This document shows, one piece after another, positions 35,501 to 48,940 of a DNA stretch of 64,000 nt. Both the position numbers and the translations under genes were made by a program. Position 1 is the stretch's first letter, and every line of letters starts with the position of its first letter. The notes beneath the pieces were generated by a model. It was given only the letters and a program-made list of their open reading frames with translations, did not search any database and had not been told where the DNA came from. The stretch lies in contig CM037783.1 of assembly GCA_021229015.1 (NCBI GenBank), positions 7,945,324 to 8,009,323 on the forward strand, written 5' to 3'. The stretch comes from Solen grandis (Eukaryota > Mollusca > Bivalvia > Adapedonta > Solenidae).

Positions 35501-38500
35501 TACACATGCTGCCTGTGTGGCCTTAGGCCTTAATGGGCGGAGCTTGTTAATTTTGTTGCTGCGGCGGATGATTACGTCATGTTTTACATGTAGCCTTATA
35601 AAATGTATTCAACTGACTCTGAACCATCACATGTACCATCAAGGGTTGGTTCCATAACGTGAGATCAAGGGCATAGCTATATGGCGTATGTGACAAACTG
35701 TGAATATGTTATCATTTATATTTTAAATTTTATAGATTTATCGCAGCGCTCCGCATCGCTTGCGATAAATTCCATAAAATTTGAAATATAAACGAATATA
35801 AACTATATAAATATAAAACTATATAGAATAAAACTATATAAATATAAAACTATATAAATATATATAACTATATAAATATAAAGTTATATAAATATAAAAC
35901 TATATAAATATATAACTAATACATGTTTAACAAACAAGGATTATGCCACTCATATATGAATATTGAGGATGAGACAGAATCATACATTTAAGAAAGATGT
36001 GCATGTTTATTTCATCACCTCACGTGATTACTTACTGCAAACATTGTTGGCCGCGACCGCAGGAGATGCACATTGACACGTGACTCCGTTACATTCCGAG
36101 TTCGCCTGGGTGCAGGAATCCGGACTTGAGGAACAAGAACTCCCGAGACTCCCGGCAGAGATCACTGAGATATACATATGGTCAAATATTACACTGTTTA
36201 AAGAAAGTCATGTTCAGTAAAATACAGGGGACTGATAGAACCATATCGTGATGATTTAATGGTACAAAATAAAGTTTACTATAGAATGTTCTCATGTCTA
36301 TGTTTTTTTATTAATCCATATCGTGATGAACTTACAACTCCTTACATTGATACAATATATACATGTATGATAATGTATACTACCGAATGTTCTGATAACA
36401 ATATCTTAAAACTAATTAATTACCAAATGTATCAAACATACTCATACACGGTAATAAAACATTCAATTATAACATATCGAACTTCTTGAGGTCATTCTGA
36501 CATTATGACTCCTTCAGAAATGAAACACCCAGTGCATTATCAGGAGATATGTATCACAATTTGAAAGAAAAATAATGAAAGACAGTATATATTACAGATG
36601 GTTTGGATGTGTACGTTTTGTACTTCCAAATCAACAAATCAATGGGTTATTCCTTGCCTATCTTAATGCCATAATAAAATATTAAAAACCTTTTTAGTAT
36701 GCATGAACACTTCAGCACAAATAACAGGACGCTTTTGTAGATAAAACCTATAGCAGTTACCAAAAATAACACATTTCCTGTTGTCAGCTAAATACCTGAT
36801 ACACAGGAATGCATTTTATATTTATTAACTTGTAAAATTACAACAAAAGAGACATGCACATTAAAACGCTCAGTGGGAGGTTCAGTGGAAACCCACTGAA
36901 ACGTTCTTAAATTAAACCAAGTTAGATGACGCAGTTTGTTTTGTCAATTCTTCAAACGGCAATTAATAATTCAACTTACCGCATACGCCACCGACGTTGA
37001 CAAAGCCACTTCCGGTGTCACATGTGCACACGCTGCTGCCGCTACAAATCACCCCAGTTCCGGTGCAGCTTGTGCTTGTACACGGGCCGTTACCAAGACC
37101 AGTCGCAACTAAAAGTAATGGGAAGCATAGCATTTTATAAATCATTATAACGAAGGACAAAAACCGCATATGAAACTGATTTTTTTTTCTTCAAAGGTTA
37201 TAAGATCACCAGTCACTGTAGACTCTTGCGACTAGGCGTTGTAATTTATGTGTGGTATTTAAATTTTGATAGTATCAGTTTTGGGATTCGATCGAAAGGA
37301 TATTTCAGCCCTACCTCTAACAGATGACAACAGATGAAACTCATGACAAATCTTCAGTTCAGGAGAAATCGTTGTGCCAAGTATGAGTACCCAAAGAGTA
37401 ATGGTAGAGGTCACAAAAATATGGTTAGGATACGAATTGGTCAATGGCAGGGAATCACGTGACTTTTGTGGAAAACGCGTACAGGCGATATGGCAGACTG
37501 AAACCTTCGATTCAGACCCAATATTCAGGTAATTTTATATTATATCATTCATACTTACGCATGAGACCTGCCGCTGTCTACGCGGAAAGGAGTATTGTTA
37601 TCGGCTATACCTCAGTTTTTCGGCGTAGCTGTATAAAATTGATTTTGACCTACTTCTTTAACTAATCAAATGTTGGTATGCAAATGAAGCCAGAGTAAAT
37701 GCATTGTTATCATTGGCTTTTATAATTTATTTTTTAGGATACTTAGGGTATTCCAATTTATAATGGGAGTTTCAGGTTGAATCTTTCTACTTGACATAAC
37801 AGGTTTCTTATTCATGTTAAACATGAAAGGTAATTTAAGACTTCCATATCAATTTAAGAATGTTGTTTTGGCAAATGATTTAAAACAACTAAATTAGAAG
37901 CAGGCGTATGTCTATTTTTAGACCACATTTTCCACTAATTTGTAAAAGTGGACTCGGCCTTCAGGGGAGGTAACTACCGCGGAGAGGTTGTGCAGTTTAT
38001 TGTGCGGTTCTGGAAACAATAATCGGATATACGCGATTTATGATACATGTATTTCGGTTTCGCTTGGTTACATATGAATTGTCTTTTCTTAAAAAAAGTG
38101 CATATTATTCAATGTACGTTGGTAGATTAGCTTTTTACTTTTTAGTTTTTTAATTAAATCCGTTTTGTTATATAGTCTTCAAATCCCTCCCATAATCTTG
38201 GTATTTATAAACATTTATGCTAACGTTTCCAACTTTATAATAGTTTAAATCTGTTTTACATGTTACAACTGACAATTATTTTAGCTAACAGTTTCTCAAA
38301 CATTCAAAAATTCGAACGGCATTTTCATTTCTGACAATTACTTTTCGGGTAAATTCCCCGCAAATTTTGTATTTTATTATAAAAATGCTGGAACAAGCTT
38401 TAATAAGCCAAGAAAAAGAGTTACACTATTTATTTATTTAAAATTGTAACCTTCCTGCATGTTGATTTTCTTTACCGTAATAGAAATGTAAAATGAGTTT

Positions 38501-39994
38501 GGTAATGCCCACGGGTGCCATGGGCGTTACCCAAATCATTCTCCACTTTTACTTCATTAAAGAAAGTCAACAAGCAGAAAAGTTACCGTTTTCAAATAAA
38601 GTAATATAATGACCCCTTTTTCTGTATCATTGAACCTTTATATCACTATTTCCATTTAAAAAATGCATGGAAGATATCCGAAATATAATTGTCAAAATTG
38701 AAAAATCTGGTCGAATTTTTTAGTGTTTGAGCAAACGGCTAGCATAGAGATAAAAATGTATAGCCGTTAACAATATTTCATTCCGCATAGGCTGCGGCTG
38801 GTCTTATACGTAAATATGCTAATATAAAATAAAATTGCTTGAAAAATGGGTCTGAATCGAGGTTAAAGTCCGCCATATTGTCTGTACGCGTTACCACAAA
38901 ACCGTGTAGTCTGTAACCACGACCATAAAGTAATTGCTATGTTGGGTCAAGTTCATGACACATCCACGAGTCATAAGTAGTTTTTATATCCAGTATGATA
39001 TTCTAGGGCCATGAAGGTACCTAGTTATAGCCAGGTCATAAAAATGCTTCAAGTGAATAAATCCGAGCATACCAGTTAATTATATGGGGTATTTAATCCA
39101 GCCTTATTAACATCTGACAAAAGAAATTTGATATAATGTTTTATTCCTGATCATCCATCAACGGATCATATACAGAGGCGTTGGCATTCCTACAAACCCG
39201 GACATAGGAAGTATACAACATACTAATTTCCTAAATAATAATAAAAAAAGCTGATTGTTCATCATCATCCTCTTCCTTACTACCATCACCATCATTTTCT
39301 GCATCATCATGATCATTTTTATCCTCATTTTATCATTTATACACTTGGCAGTACTTATCACTGTCTACTTTTACTGCATTTTTTTACAGATAGAAACGGT
39401 AATTGTGTAAAATATATGCTTTAAGTTATATAAACAATTATATGATTTTATATGCAGTAGTATATCCTAATGTCTCTTTAGGTAGGTCCCCACGACTTTG
39501 ACTTACGGAAATTCCACTGGTTGATTATATTATTTCTGAATTTAACACAAATTAACAAAAAAAAAAAAAATAACTTTCCTTTCGTAACATTTCATAAAAT
39601 GTGTAAGATACTATTACGTCTGTTCTCTTTTGCTAAAAACATACATGATTCTAAAAATCTTCATCAGCAGTATCAACGTCATCATGCTTTTTGTTACATA
39701 TATAATGTAATGTATATACAGTGGCAACTCTTTATCTCTGATAAAGATATACTTAATATTCTGGAGTCTGATCTGGGTTTGGCTCTGTTTACTAAGATTT
39801 AAAAACACGTCTACTCGAGTGCACATGGATTCATACTACAGTCCATGGGTAAAAGTTGGAAATTAACAATTTCAAACAAACTTTCCATCAGCAGGGTTCA
39901 TTCATACAATATTAGTACACCTCTCATGTCTGTATGCTTTACTGTAAACAATCTGTTTTTGAAAAAACAAATAAATTATTTTACAAGAAATTAA

Positions 39995-40034
<40 letters not shown>

Positions 40035-42033
40035 ACGGAGTTTTCTGCACCAATCAACTTACGGCAAACTCCTCCAACGTCTGTGAGTGGAGACTGACAA
40101 ATACAGTTACTGCCGTCACACACTGCATTGGCGGCAGAACACGTGTCAACTGGCGTTGTGCTACAGGCATCACCCAGATTTCCCAGCACTGAAATGACAA
40201 AATTCATATATACCAATCAAACCTGTCTTAAGCGGTAAGAGAGAGTAACCGCTAAACAGATGTGACTGCTAAATGAAAGTGAAACATATAATAAAATGCT
40301 GTGGCTTGGTTATATTAAAAATGACCGCTAAATGCAGGCTGACCGCTTAATGCAGGTGGCTGCTAGTACATGTTCAACTTAAGTCATTTCAGATTCTCTA
40401 TTCTAACAAGTTACAACCTTGTATCCGCCTTATACGTTTTCATCATCATCATCATCATCATCATCTGGTAGCATATATTAATATCTTAACTATGACAAAC
40501 ACACACATCGTGGTCAAATGTGATATGTATAAAATGCTTACTTGGGTGCCATTTCACCAAGGCCCTGTTTCACCAAACTTTGTCCGAAGAAAATGTTCGT
40601 TTACGTAAAATCATAAACAATTATATTAATCCTTTGATTTTTTCCCTCACGAAAAGGAATTATTTTGTATACTGAAATTAAGTGGGTATTTTTCTTTAGA
40701 TTCTGTTGTATGAATAAGAATTAGTACACACATGTATGTCAACATACAAACGACAAAACTTCATTATGATATATTTTTTTTTATGTGTACGAAATTTAGT
40801 GAACTAGGCCCATACACCTCCTTACGGTTTACATTTCTTATGGCAAGATTCAGTCTTATACATTAAAGGAATTAACTATCATTACATAAATAAATACAAT
40901 TATATCCAACCATAAATTCAAGCGAACTATAAATTAAGGTAAATTGGGTAAAAAGTTAATAAATTTCATGATAAAACTACATAATTCCAACGTCACGACT
41001 TTCATACGATGTCTCACAATTAGCTTAAATCAGACCAGGCGTTATTGAATTATTTGCTGCACAAATTCAATAAAATAAGTGGTAGAAATTGGTTGATATT
41101 TGTCACAATTGAATATCGGTTCAATCGGATAGGGTATAATCGATAATTTTCCGATTTATAATCGCTTGAACAAGAAGTAACATTCAAGCAAGGTGCTTAA
41201 TTGTACACAAGTTGCATAAACTTCATGAAGTAGTTTTCGACACAGTTTTAGCTTTATAACGCTGGAGCAGTTAAAAGGTAGTACTAAGTTTTGTGCCTTA
41301 TTGTTTAAAGATTTTCCTATAGAAACCTAGGTGGAATCAAGAGATTACAAATTGATGTACAGTTTAAACTACAGACCGACTATAAATGTTATGGTATGAT
41401 AAAAAAGGCACGGAATGGATATATGTAAATCGATTATTGTCGCCCTTCAGTAAAGTAACTGATCATCAGCGACAATCGGAACATCACTAAATCAAATACA
41501 TTTCCATTCCTCTCTGCAATAATCATGATAAAATTATCACTTGCCATCCTGTTAGTTGGATATATAATATGTAAAATAGATAATGTTTTCTTACCACATG
41601 AGCCTCCAACAAGGATGGACCCTCCTCCACATGAACAGACGTTAAAGACACAATCTACATTGGTTCCAGTGCAGCTGGCGGCGGAACAAGGACCATTTCC
41701 TAACGTCGTTGCATCTGATAAATCAGAAATGTATGGTATATCTATGCACTTTATGTAACATCGAGTGAAGGGAAAAACAACAAGTGTTTCATGTCATTTT
41801 AAGCATATTTATTCATTTCATTTTTTTTCTTTCTACAGTCTATTTTAAGGTCCCAAACGATCTAATCTGATGATTTTATAAACCGGCTCACTAAATGGCA
41901 AGTTTTTTTTAAAAATAGACATGAATGAGACTTTTTTTATCAATATGGACATGATAAGATTTAAGCCTCTAAGATAAGATGAATTGTTATAATCATTAAA
42001 CTCAATCAAAACTTAAAGCATGAAATTAAATTT

Positions 42034-42072
<39 letters not shown>

Positions 42073-45000
42073 GGGGATTTTGACTTCAGGGAGGCAAACA
42101 CAAAGTTGACTTTACATGTCATTCTAGAATTAGGCCCCTTTGTCCCGATACATATCCGGAGATAAATTAGGTCCAAATGAACTCAAGACTTATGGCCCTT
42201 GATGACAATGTAGCCATTGTGATAGTGGACAAGGATATGCAGTTTGATGACAGATGGTTTAATAGTTAGAAGTTATGGCCAAGCTTTAAGTTTTTCACGA
42301 CAACGGTGACGCCAAAGACGACACTGAAGTGATGACAATACTTCGACTTTTTGTTTCTTTGAAAAAATAGAGGAGCTAAAAAGCATTGCTGTTGGAACGT
42401 ATCAGATGCTTCTTTAAACTAGGTCTACATAATGACTCTACTTTCAAACGGGCTAACATAAAAAAAACAGGTAGATCTGCATAAAGATATCAGTATATGG
42501 TCCTCAATGGTGATAATAAAGAACAAATTGTGGTGCTGGTTAAATCATTTCGAGAATGGTAATCTACTGACAAAAAACTTTTTAAAGGATAGTGAAAACA
42601 GACCATGGTGTGGAAAAAAAAACTACAAGTATTTAAAAACATCATTTCTTAGAGTGCCACCAAATTTATGTTAGACTGTTTGTTGGGATTAGCTTTCCTA
42701 CAATGCTTCCAAATACGTATATTCCATCAACAACACAAAGCCCTGAATATAATTTAAATACATTGAAGCAATTTTCACCATTGATTTTTCTATACGAAAA
42801 CTACCCAAATAATGTCATTTCTTAATAATGTTTTATTTAGCTCGTTACAAAATTTTATTTCAACTAAGACATGCATTCATACATGTATTTCGTAAAGCAA
42901 AAATGGCGTTTTACCAGTTTTAAAAGCCTATGTTAACTTGGCGATAAAAATCGTAAGGGGAATTCAGCTAGTACAAAAGAGTATAGTGATATGCAAAAAA
43001 AAATTCAATACTAACAACACGTTCCTCCAACGTCTGAGAGTGGGCTCACACACTGACACGTGGTACCAGAACACTCCGTGTTGGCGTCAGTACAGCCTGC
43101 CGCTGTCGTACACCCGCTGCCAAGTGCTCCAGATACTGCGATGTTACAAAACAGCGGTACCAAACCCATTTGGTTTTGATATTTACAATTTTACAAAACA
43201 GCGGTACCAAACCCATTTGGTTTTGATATTTACAATGTTACAAAACAGCGGTACCAAACCCATTTGGTTTTGATATTTACAATGTACAAAACAGCGGTAC
43301 CAAACCCATTTGGTTTTGATATTTACAATGTTACAAAACAGCGGTACCAAACCCATTTGGTTTTGATATTTACAATGTACAAAACAAACAAGTTACTGTA
43401 TAAACTACTGTTTCAACCTGCTCATCTGAATTACAAAGTGGACTTGCATGTAAAACTTTTTTTTAAGAAAAGATTTTTAGTGATGCATAATATAGTACTT
43501 CATGCATAATATATCATAAAAGGCCCATTGCTTTTCCAAAAGCAATGTATATCTTTTGAACAGAAATGCAAAATGTCTGTTACAGATTTGTTCAGGCATT
43601 CAACTTAAACAAACGCTTTGTCAACAATATTACCACAAGACATAGATAAGAAATACTCTTTAACCAAAGAGCATTCAGTTGTTTACAAATATACATTATT
43701 TGTATATTCCGTCAATGTTCTGACGTTTTCAATACACCTTCCTTGTGTCTGTAAAGTAATCGAGAGTACATAAATTGATGACGTAACAGATAAACAAACG
43801 GTTTTTCAAATTCAAATTATTTCCAATAACGGACCGTCTTCGGGAACACCATTCAATGCTAAATGTAAATATCAGGAATATTTTGACATCAATACAAAAA
43901 TATTTTTAAATGGCAAAATTCGAAAATATTCAACATTTCAAGTGAATGGCTGCTATTTCACAGCAGGTAACTTAACATAGGCTAATGTACCATTTGTGTT
44001 AGATTATGTCAACGTCATTTTTAATTTCTTTTCCATGAAAAGTATATCATAATGAGATACATGTATAATGGGCCTTTAAACTGTATACTAAGACTCAGAT
44101 TAATAATAAAATCTTGTACTTGTAATACGTCTTACACTTACCACAATTTCCGGCATCATTCACGAGCCCATTTGCGCATGCGCAAACGCTAGATGCCCCT
44201 GAACCCTGACATTCAACATTAGTTCCAGTGCAACTCGTAGAAATACATGGCCCTGATCCTAAGTTTTCAGCCACTGAAATTATATAAAAAGAAAGATAAA
44301 TATAAATATCAGTAATTATGTATTAAAAGCCATCTAAAACTTAAGTGGTTCGATAATTGTTAAAATATTACCATTGGATTTCTAAATCAAAAGGTTAAGG
44401 TAAAAACCCTGTTCCGCTACATTTCAGACCTCATGGCCTTTCACGAAGATAACCAAGATTTCCTAATGTTTCATTCACCTTTGTTTTCTTGGTAGAGGTT
44501 AAGTGGTCCAAGACGTAGCGGAACAATTACAGGGACGGATCAAGGCCATGACAACGACAATATCTAAGTTAAGTATGATCACCAATGGTCAAGATGTTAC
44601 AATATGATGGGTTAGATACATAGAACTTATTCAGCATGTGACCTTTACCATTAACAAATGACATTGTGTCAATGTCATGACATATCCTTGAGTAATAAGA
44701 AAACCTAACATTGAGCAAAAAGCTTCTTTGGTCAAACGGTAAAAGTTACAGCCCTGAAACGATATAGGGCCAAGCAGACTGACAGATAAAGTGCTTCAAC
44801 TCGGAACGAAACTTTTTACAGATACTATGACTGTCAGGTATGTACGAGTAATAAATATTTCAATGTAATTTATGTCTGCCCAACGGAATTGACCTGAAAT
44901 ACGTACAACCTGTTTACAAAATGTGCAAATTGTATCTTTTAAAAACAAGTACCGTATGTGCATGCCATTGTTTCTACCAGCATTATTTTTCATTCATTTG

Positions 45001-48000
45001 ATTTATTCTAAATCACTCATAAATGAGTCACATATTAAAATGTTGACATTTGATTTTAGCGTAGTCAGAAGCAAATTGATTATTATAAATATATATCCCC
45101 TCCACCTGAAAAAAATACGGTCCCCTGAATGTATCTCTCCTTTGCTATAATTCCAAGCAAACTGTCGTGTCCTTGATTCATAAAAAAAGAAGAAAGTTTT
45201 GTTTTTCTTTTAAAAAGCATTGATTAAATATTCAATATTTAAAACATACTTGCTAGCAAATTGATAAAAAGACACTCACTGCACTGTGAATCAGAGGCAG
45301 AGAACACAAAGCCCGATGGACATCCACATAAGTTACCCGTACATTCCTGGCCAGATGGACACGTGCTTACGCCGGATACCGTCGTGCAGGCTGAGCCATG
45401 GGCTGAGGTGTCTATGAGAAACACAGAATAATAATAATAATAATACTGTGATTTTGCTTTGATGCGCTTCAATGATTATGATAACAATTATGATACTGAT
45501 AAAATATGAGATAAATCAACGACAAAACGTTGAAAAGATTCACATTGTTATTGTATCTACATTTCAGCTAACGCCTTTATTTTGATAACAAAAAGACGAA
45601 AACAGCGGAAATGATGTCAAATCAGTTAAGATAACGCTTAATCTTGGACAATTTTCAAACGTTCTTCTAAATACTTGAAACGTTGACTTTCATATTTTAG
45701 ATTTTTGGATAAAAATACGAGATTTTCTTGTGATAAATAAAAAAAAACATGAATAGAAATACTGTTAGAACATACTACTCTTATTACAGAATCGTGTGTA
45801 AGAAATATGTCAAAATAGGCAAACTTTACTGACTTACAAAACAATATTCTATATACCTTTAACCATTCCAAGATTTAGATTTACGCCTGTTCGTGCGGAA
45901 ACGGGATTTTCGTCCTGATCAATAACTTTCGAAGGACTCCACGGATTGATTATATATTTGATATTTGGTTTATAATTATATGATTTAACAATACAGGTCA
46001 ATGTCGATTTTTGTTTCTATCCACTTAATATTCCTGGAGAAATGATTATTTTTGACATATATATACTGTCACTTATCCGTCTCCGGTCAAATCATACTCG
46101 TCGTGTTAGAATATCAAAATACAGGCCAAGTGTAGTTTTGATTACTATCCACTTAGTATTGGCGAATTATGAGTCCCTCATGAGATATGTAACGGTCAAA
46201 TTTAAGTTTTTTCGGAACTTGGTGTTTTTGATTTATATCTGGCTAATAAGTGTATCGTATTGTTGAATTAGAATAAATTTAAATTAGGTAACTATCCAAT
46301 TATTATGGCCGTATTTTAGACTTTAAGGTCAAGAATTTCCCTTTGGTTTCTGTCTTTTTGTTGAAGATACAGCATCGGAAGAGAGAGAGTAATTGGATAC
46401 AAGAGAGTCCGCGTGCGATACCCTAGCTCATTTGCGAAAAGACCCCCTTGGATCTTTTACGTTCCCGGTGTATAGCACCGATACAAGTTCCTGGGTAGAA
46501 CAATAACTGTGTACTCAGAGTTCCCATAGCAACCACATTCTGCCGAGTGCCAGCCAAAGGTGCATCTGGTACCAATTTTATACGTCTTTGCTTTGACGCG
46601 ATCACCGGAGGAAGTGCCCCGGCCGGGTTCCGAAACCCAGACCTCCCGAACGCAAAACAGACACTCTACCTCTGAGCTATTACTTTTATGTTAATATGTT
46701 GTAACTTTTCAAAACCAAAAGATAAGCAACTCATATAAGCGTTTGAAGGAAATCTCGTATACCCTCGGGGCCACCGCGATACTGTGAGAAAAAGCCGGTG
46801 CGTTTGTACTGAAGAAACTAACCGCACGGAGTTGTGTTCCGACGTTATTCGACATTATTCTACAGCATAAGGTGCACGTGAAGAACATGGTATACATTGT
46901 CCTAAGACAACTCCAGCTGGCTGTAACTGGTTGCATACGACGGATACATTAAGTAAAATAATGACTGTTTAAATCCAAGAGTAATCAATATAAGGTCTTA
47001 ATGATTGATTTAAGGACTGGAAGGGGAATATTTCAGGAAGGAAATAGTTCAATTAATGAAAAAAAAAAGATCTTTGAAGCGATTTGCAAAGATGAAAGGT
47101 CATAATTGTACCCTTTCTTCGGTAAAAAATATGGTAAAATACAATGACAGCAAACGACACACACAATAATTGTAATGAATCTCACTGAAATCAGATTCAG
47201 TATCGCTAACTGAATCTGACAATATTGAATAAAGGGTCGTCTCAGATTGACCTTTGTATAAGCCAATCAAATCAGCGCCTACAGAATCGTTAGGTATAAG
47301 CAGAGGAAGTAACCGCATCAATGTGTATGAACAAATAACAAGATGGTGTCCTGTGGGGAGATCTACAACAAAGTCCCGAGAGTGCCAAATCAATTTCTTT
47401 TTGTTCAGGCTTTAATTCTGGTATCCGTAATTTAGTAAGAATAACAGTTGTTGAGGCATCCATTTTTAATGTGTCACATTAATGATTACTTACAATAGGG
47501 TAGAGCGGCCGGGTAGCTCAGTTGGTAGAGCATTCGCCCTGTAAGCAAAAGGGCCGGGTCCGAGTCCCGGTCAAGCTGCACATTTTTCTCACCCTGTGAC
47601 AAATGTTTTATCGAAGTCAGAAACGCGCTTTTTAATTTGTTTAAAATCGAGCACCTGTTTATGCATATAAATTACTTAAAGGTCAATCTGACGTGACCCC
47701 TTATGCAATGTTGTAATGAGATTGACAATATAACAGATGATACTTACAACATGTCCCGCCCACCTGAATCTGCGGAGGGCTGCAGGTGCACCTTCCACTA
47801 ACACACACATTCCCACCAGCAGCGCACGTGTCACTAGGAGCAGTGGCGCAGGGGTCTCCTATCGCAGTGCCAACTGTGCAACAACATATAAACAAGCATC
47901 CATAACTTTACTTTACGTCTTCCAGCCGTGGGACAATAGACCATTTTACCAGAGGATCGGCAATACCCGGTGTAATTCGCTGAATTAAAATGACCAATCA

Positions 48001-48905
48001 GTAACTGAGGTAAATCTCAAATGTATGTTTATTCACCATTGAATAATGTGTGGAATTATACACCAGCAGGTAGATTAGGTGTTCGGGGAGTGATCGTTGA
48101 TTTACGTAAGTTTACGTCTCATTTGGGAGTGAAATGTTCTATTGGCTATCGCTTCGTCAACTTAAGAATAGATCAAGCGAACGGCAAACAATCAAAACTT
48201 TTAATGCTGCTTATACAAATGAGTATATTATAAATTTTCATTTTGAACTGTTATCTCCTGCTTAGCATCGAACAATAAAAAGGACCAACAGTACAAAAAT
48301 ACATGTATTGAGACCCTCACCACCCTATATTTAAATTTCCTGCGAAGGAATTTAAATGTAGCCCCTGGTGAATTTTAAAGTTTTTCAATTCCCCTATTTA
48401 AAATCATACTAATTCAACTTTAGGAACATCAAAAACTTAAGAAAATACGTCAATGTGCTAACGACACATTCAAGTTTTGAAATAAGATATAAATATTTCA
48501 TTATTTTGTCTAAGTTTGGTATCTGGCAAATTAAGTTTCCTAGAAAATCTGCAGTTCATCAAGCCCTCTTTCACTTGAGACACACACAACTTCAGTGCCT
48601 TCAGCGCTTTATGTTCCCGGGAATTTTGAAAACATTTTAAGCTACCGAGAGGGGGAGTGGAAAGGGGTGGGCTTGAAAACGTTACACCTGGTTATGTCAT
48701 TGCCGTATCCAACGAAGGTACACCATTGCTTCCGGATCGTTAAAACAAAAGAAATGCTTTGTATAATTTTCTTTAAGTAGCCTAATAGAAACGGCTTGGT
48801 GAAACACAACCGCTTACATTGTGCGCACAGCCTAAAGAAATCAACGAGGAACGCCCCTGAGTGTAGTTATATAGTACAGTAGAGAGAGAGAGAGAGAGAG
48901 AGAGA

Positions 48906-48940
<35 letters not shown>

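Larger units (their letters stand above)
34054..36035 (-). other. Intron with fold-back element, MITE and AT minisatellite
   Basis: Contains a half copy of the fold-back element (34140-34440), the full fold-back 34775-35812 with a nested MITE, and the AT minisatellite 35801-35920. No exon recognised. Confidence 0.65.
45412..47747 (-). other. Intron with SINE and tRNA-like sequence
   Basis: Contains (AAT)n at about 45427-45445, a SINE at 46395-46690 and a tRNA-like sequence at 47509-47583. No exon recognised. Confidence 0.6.

Noticed and set aside
41525..41758. Plus-strand frame of 77 residues
   Set aside because: It is the antisense shadow of module exon 41595-41714, which has splice sites and Cys spacing on the minus strand.
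47509..47583. A functional tRNA-Thr gene
   Set aside because: Mismatches in anticodon and acceptor stems, and similarity to tRNA-like SINE heads; kept only as a low-confidence tRNA-like sequence.
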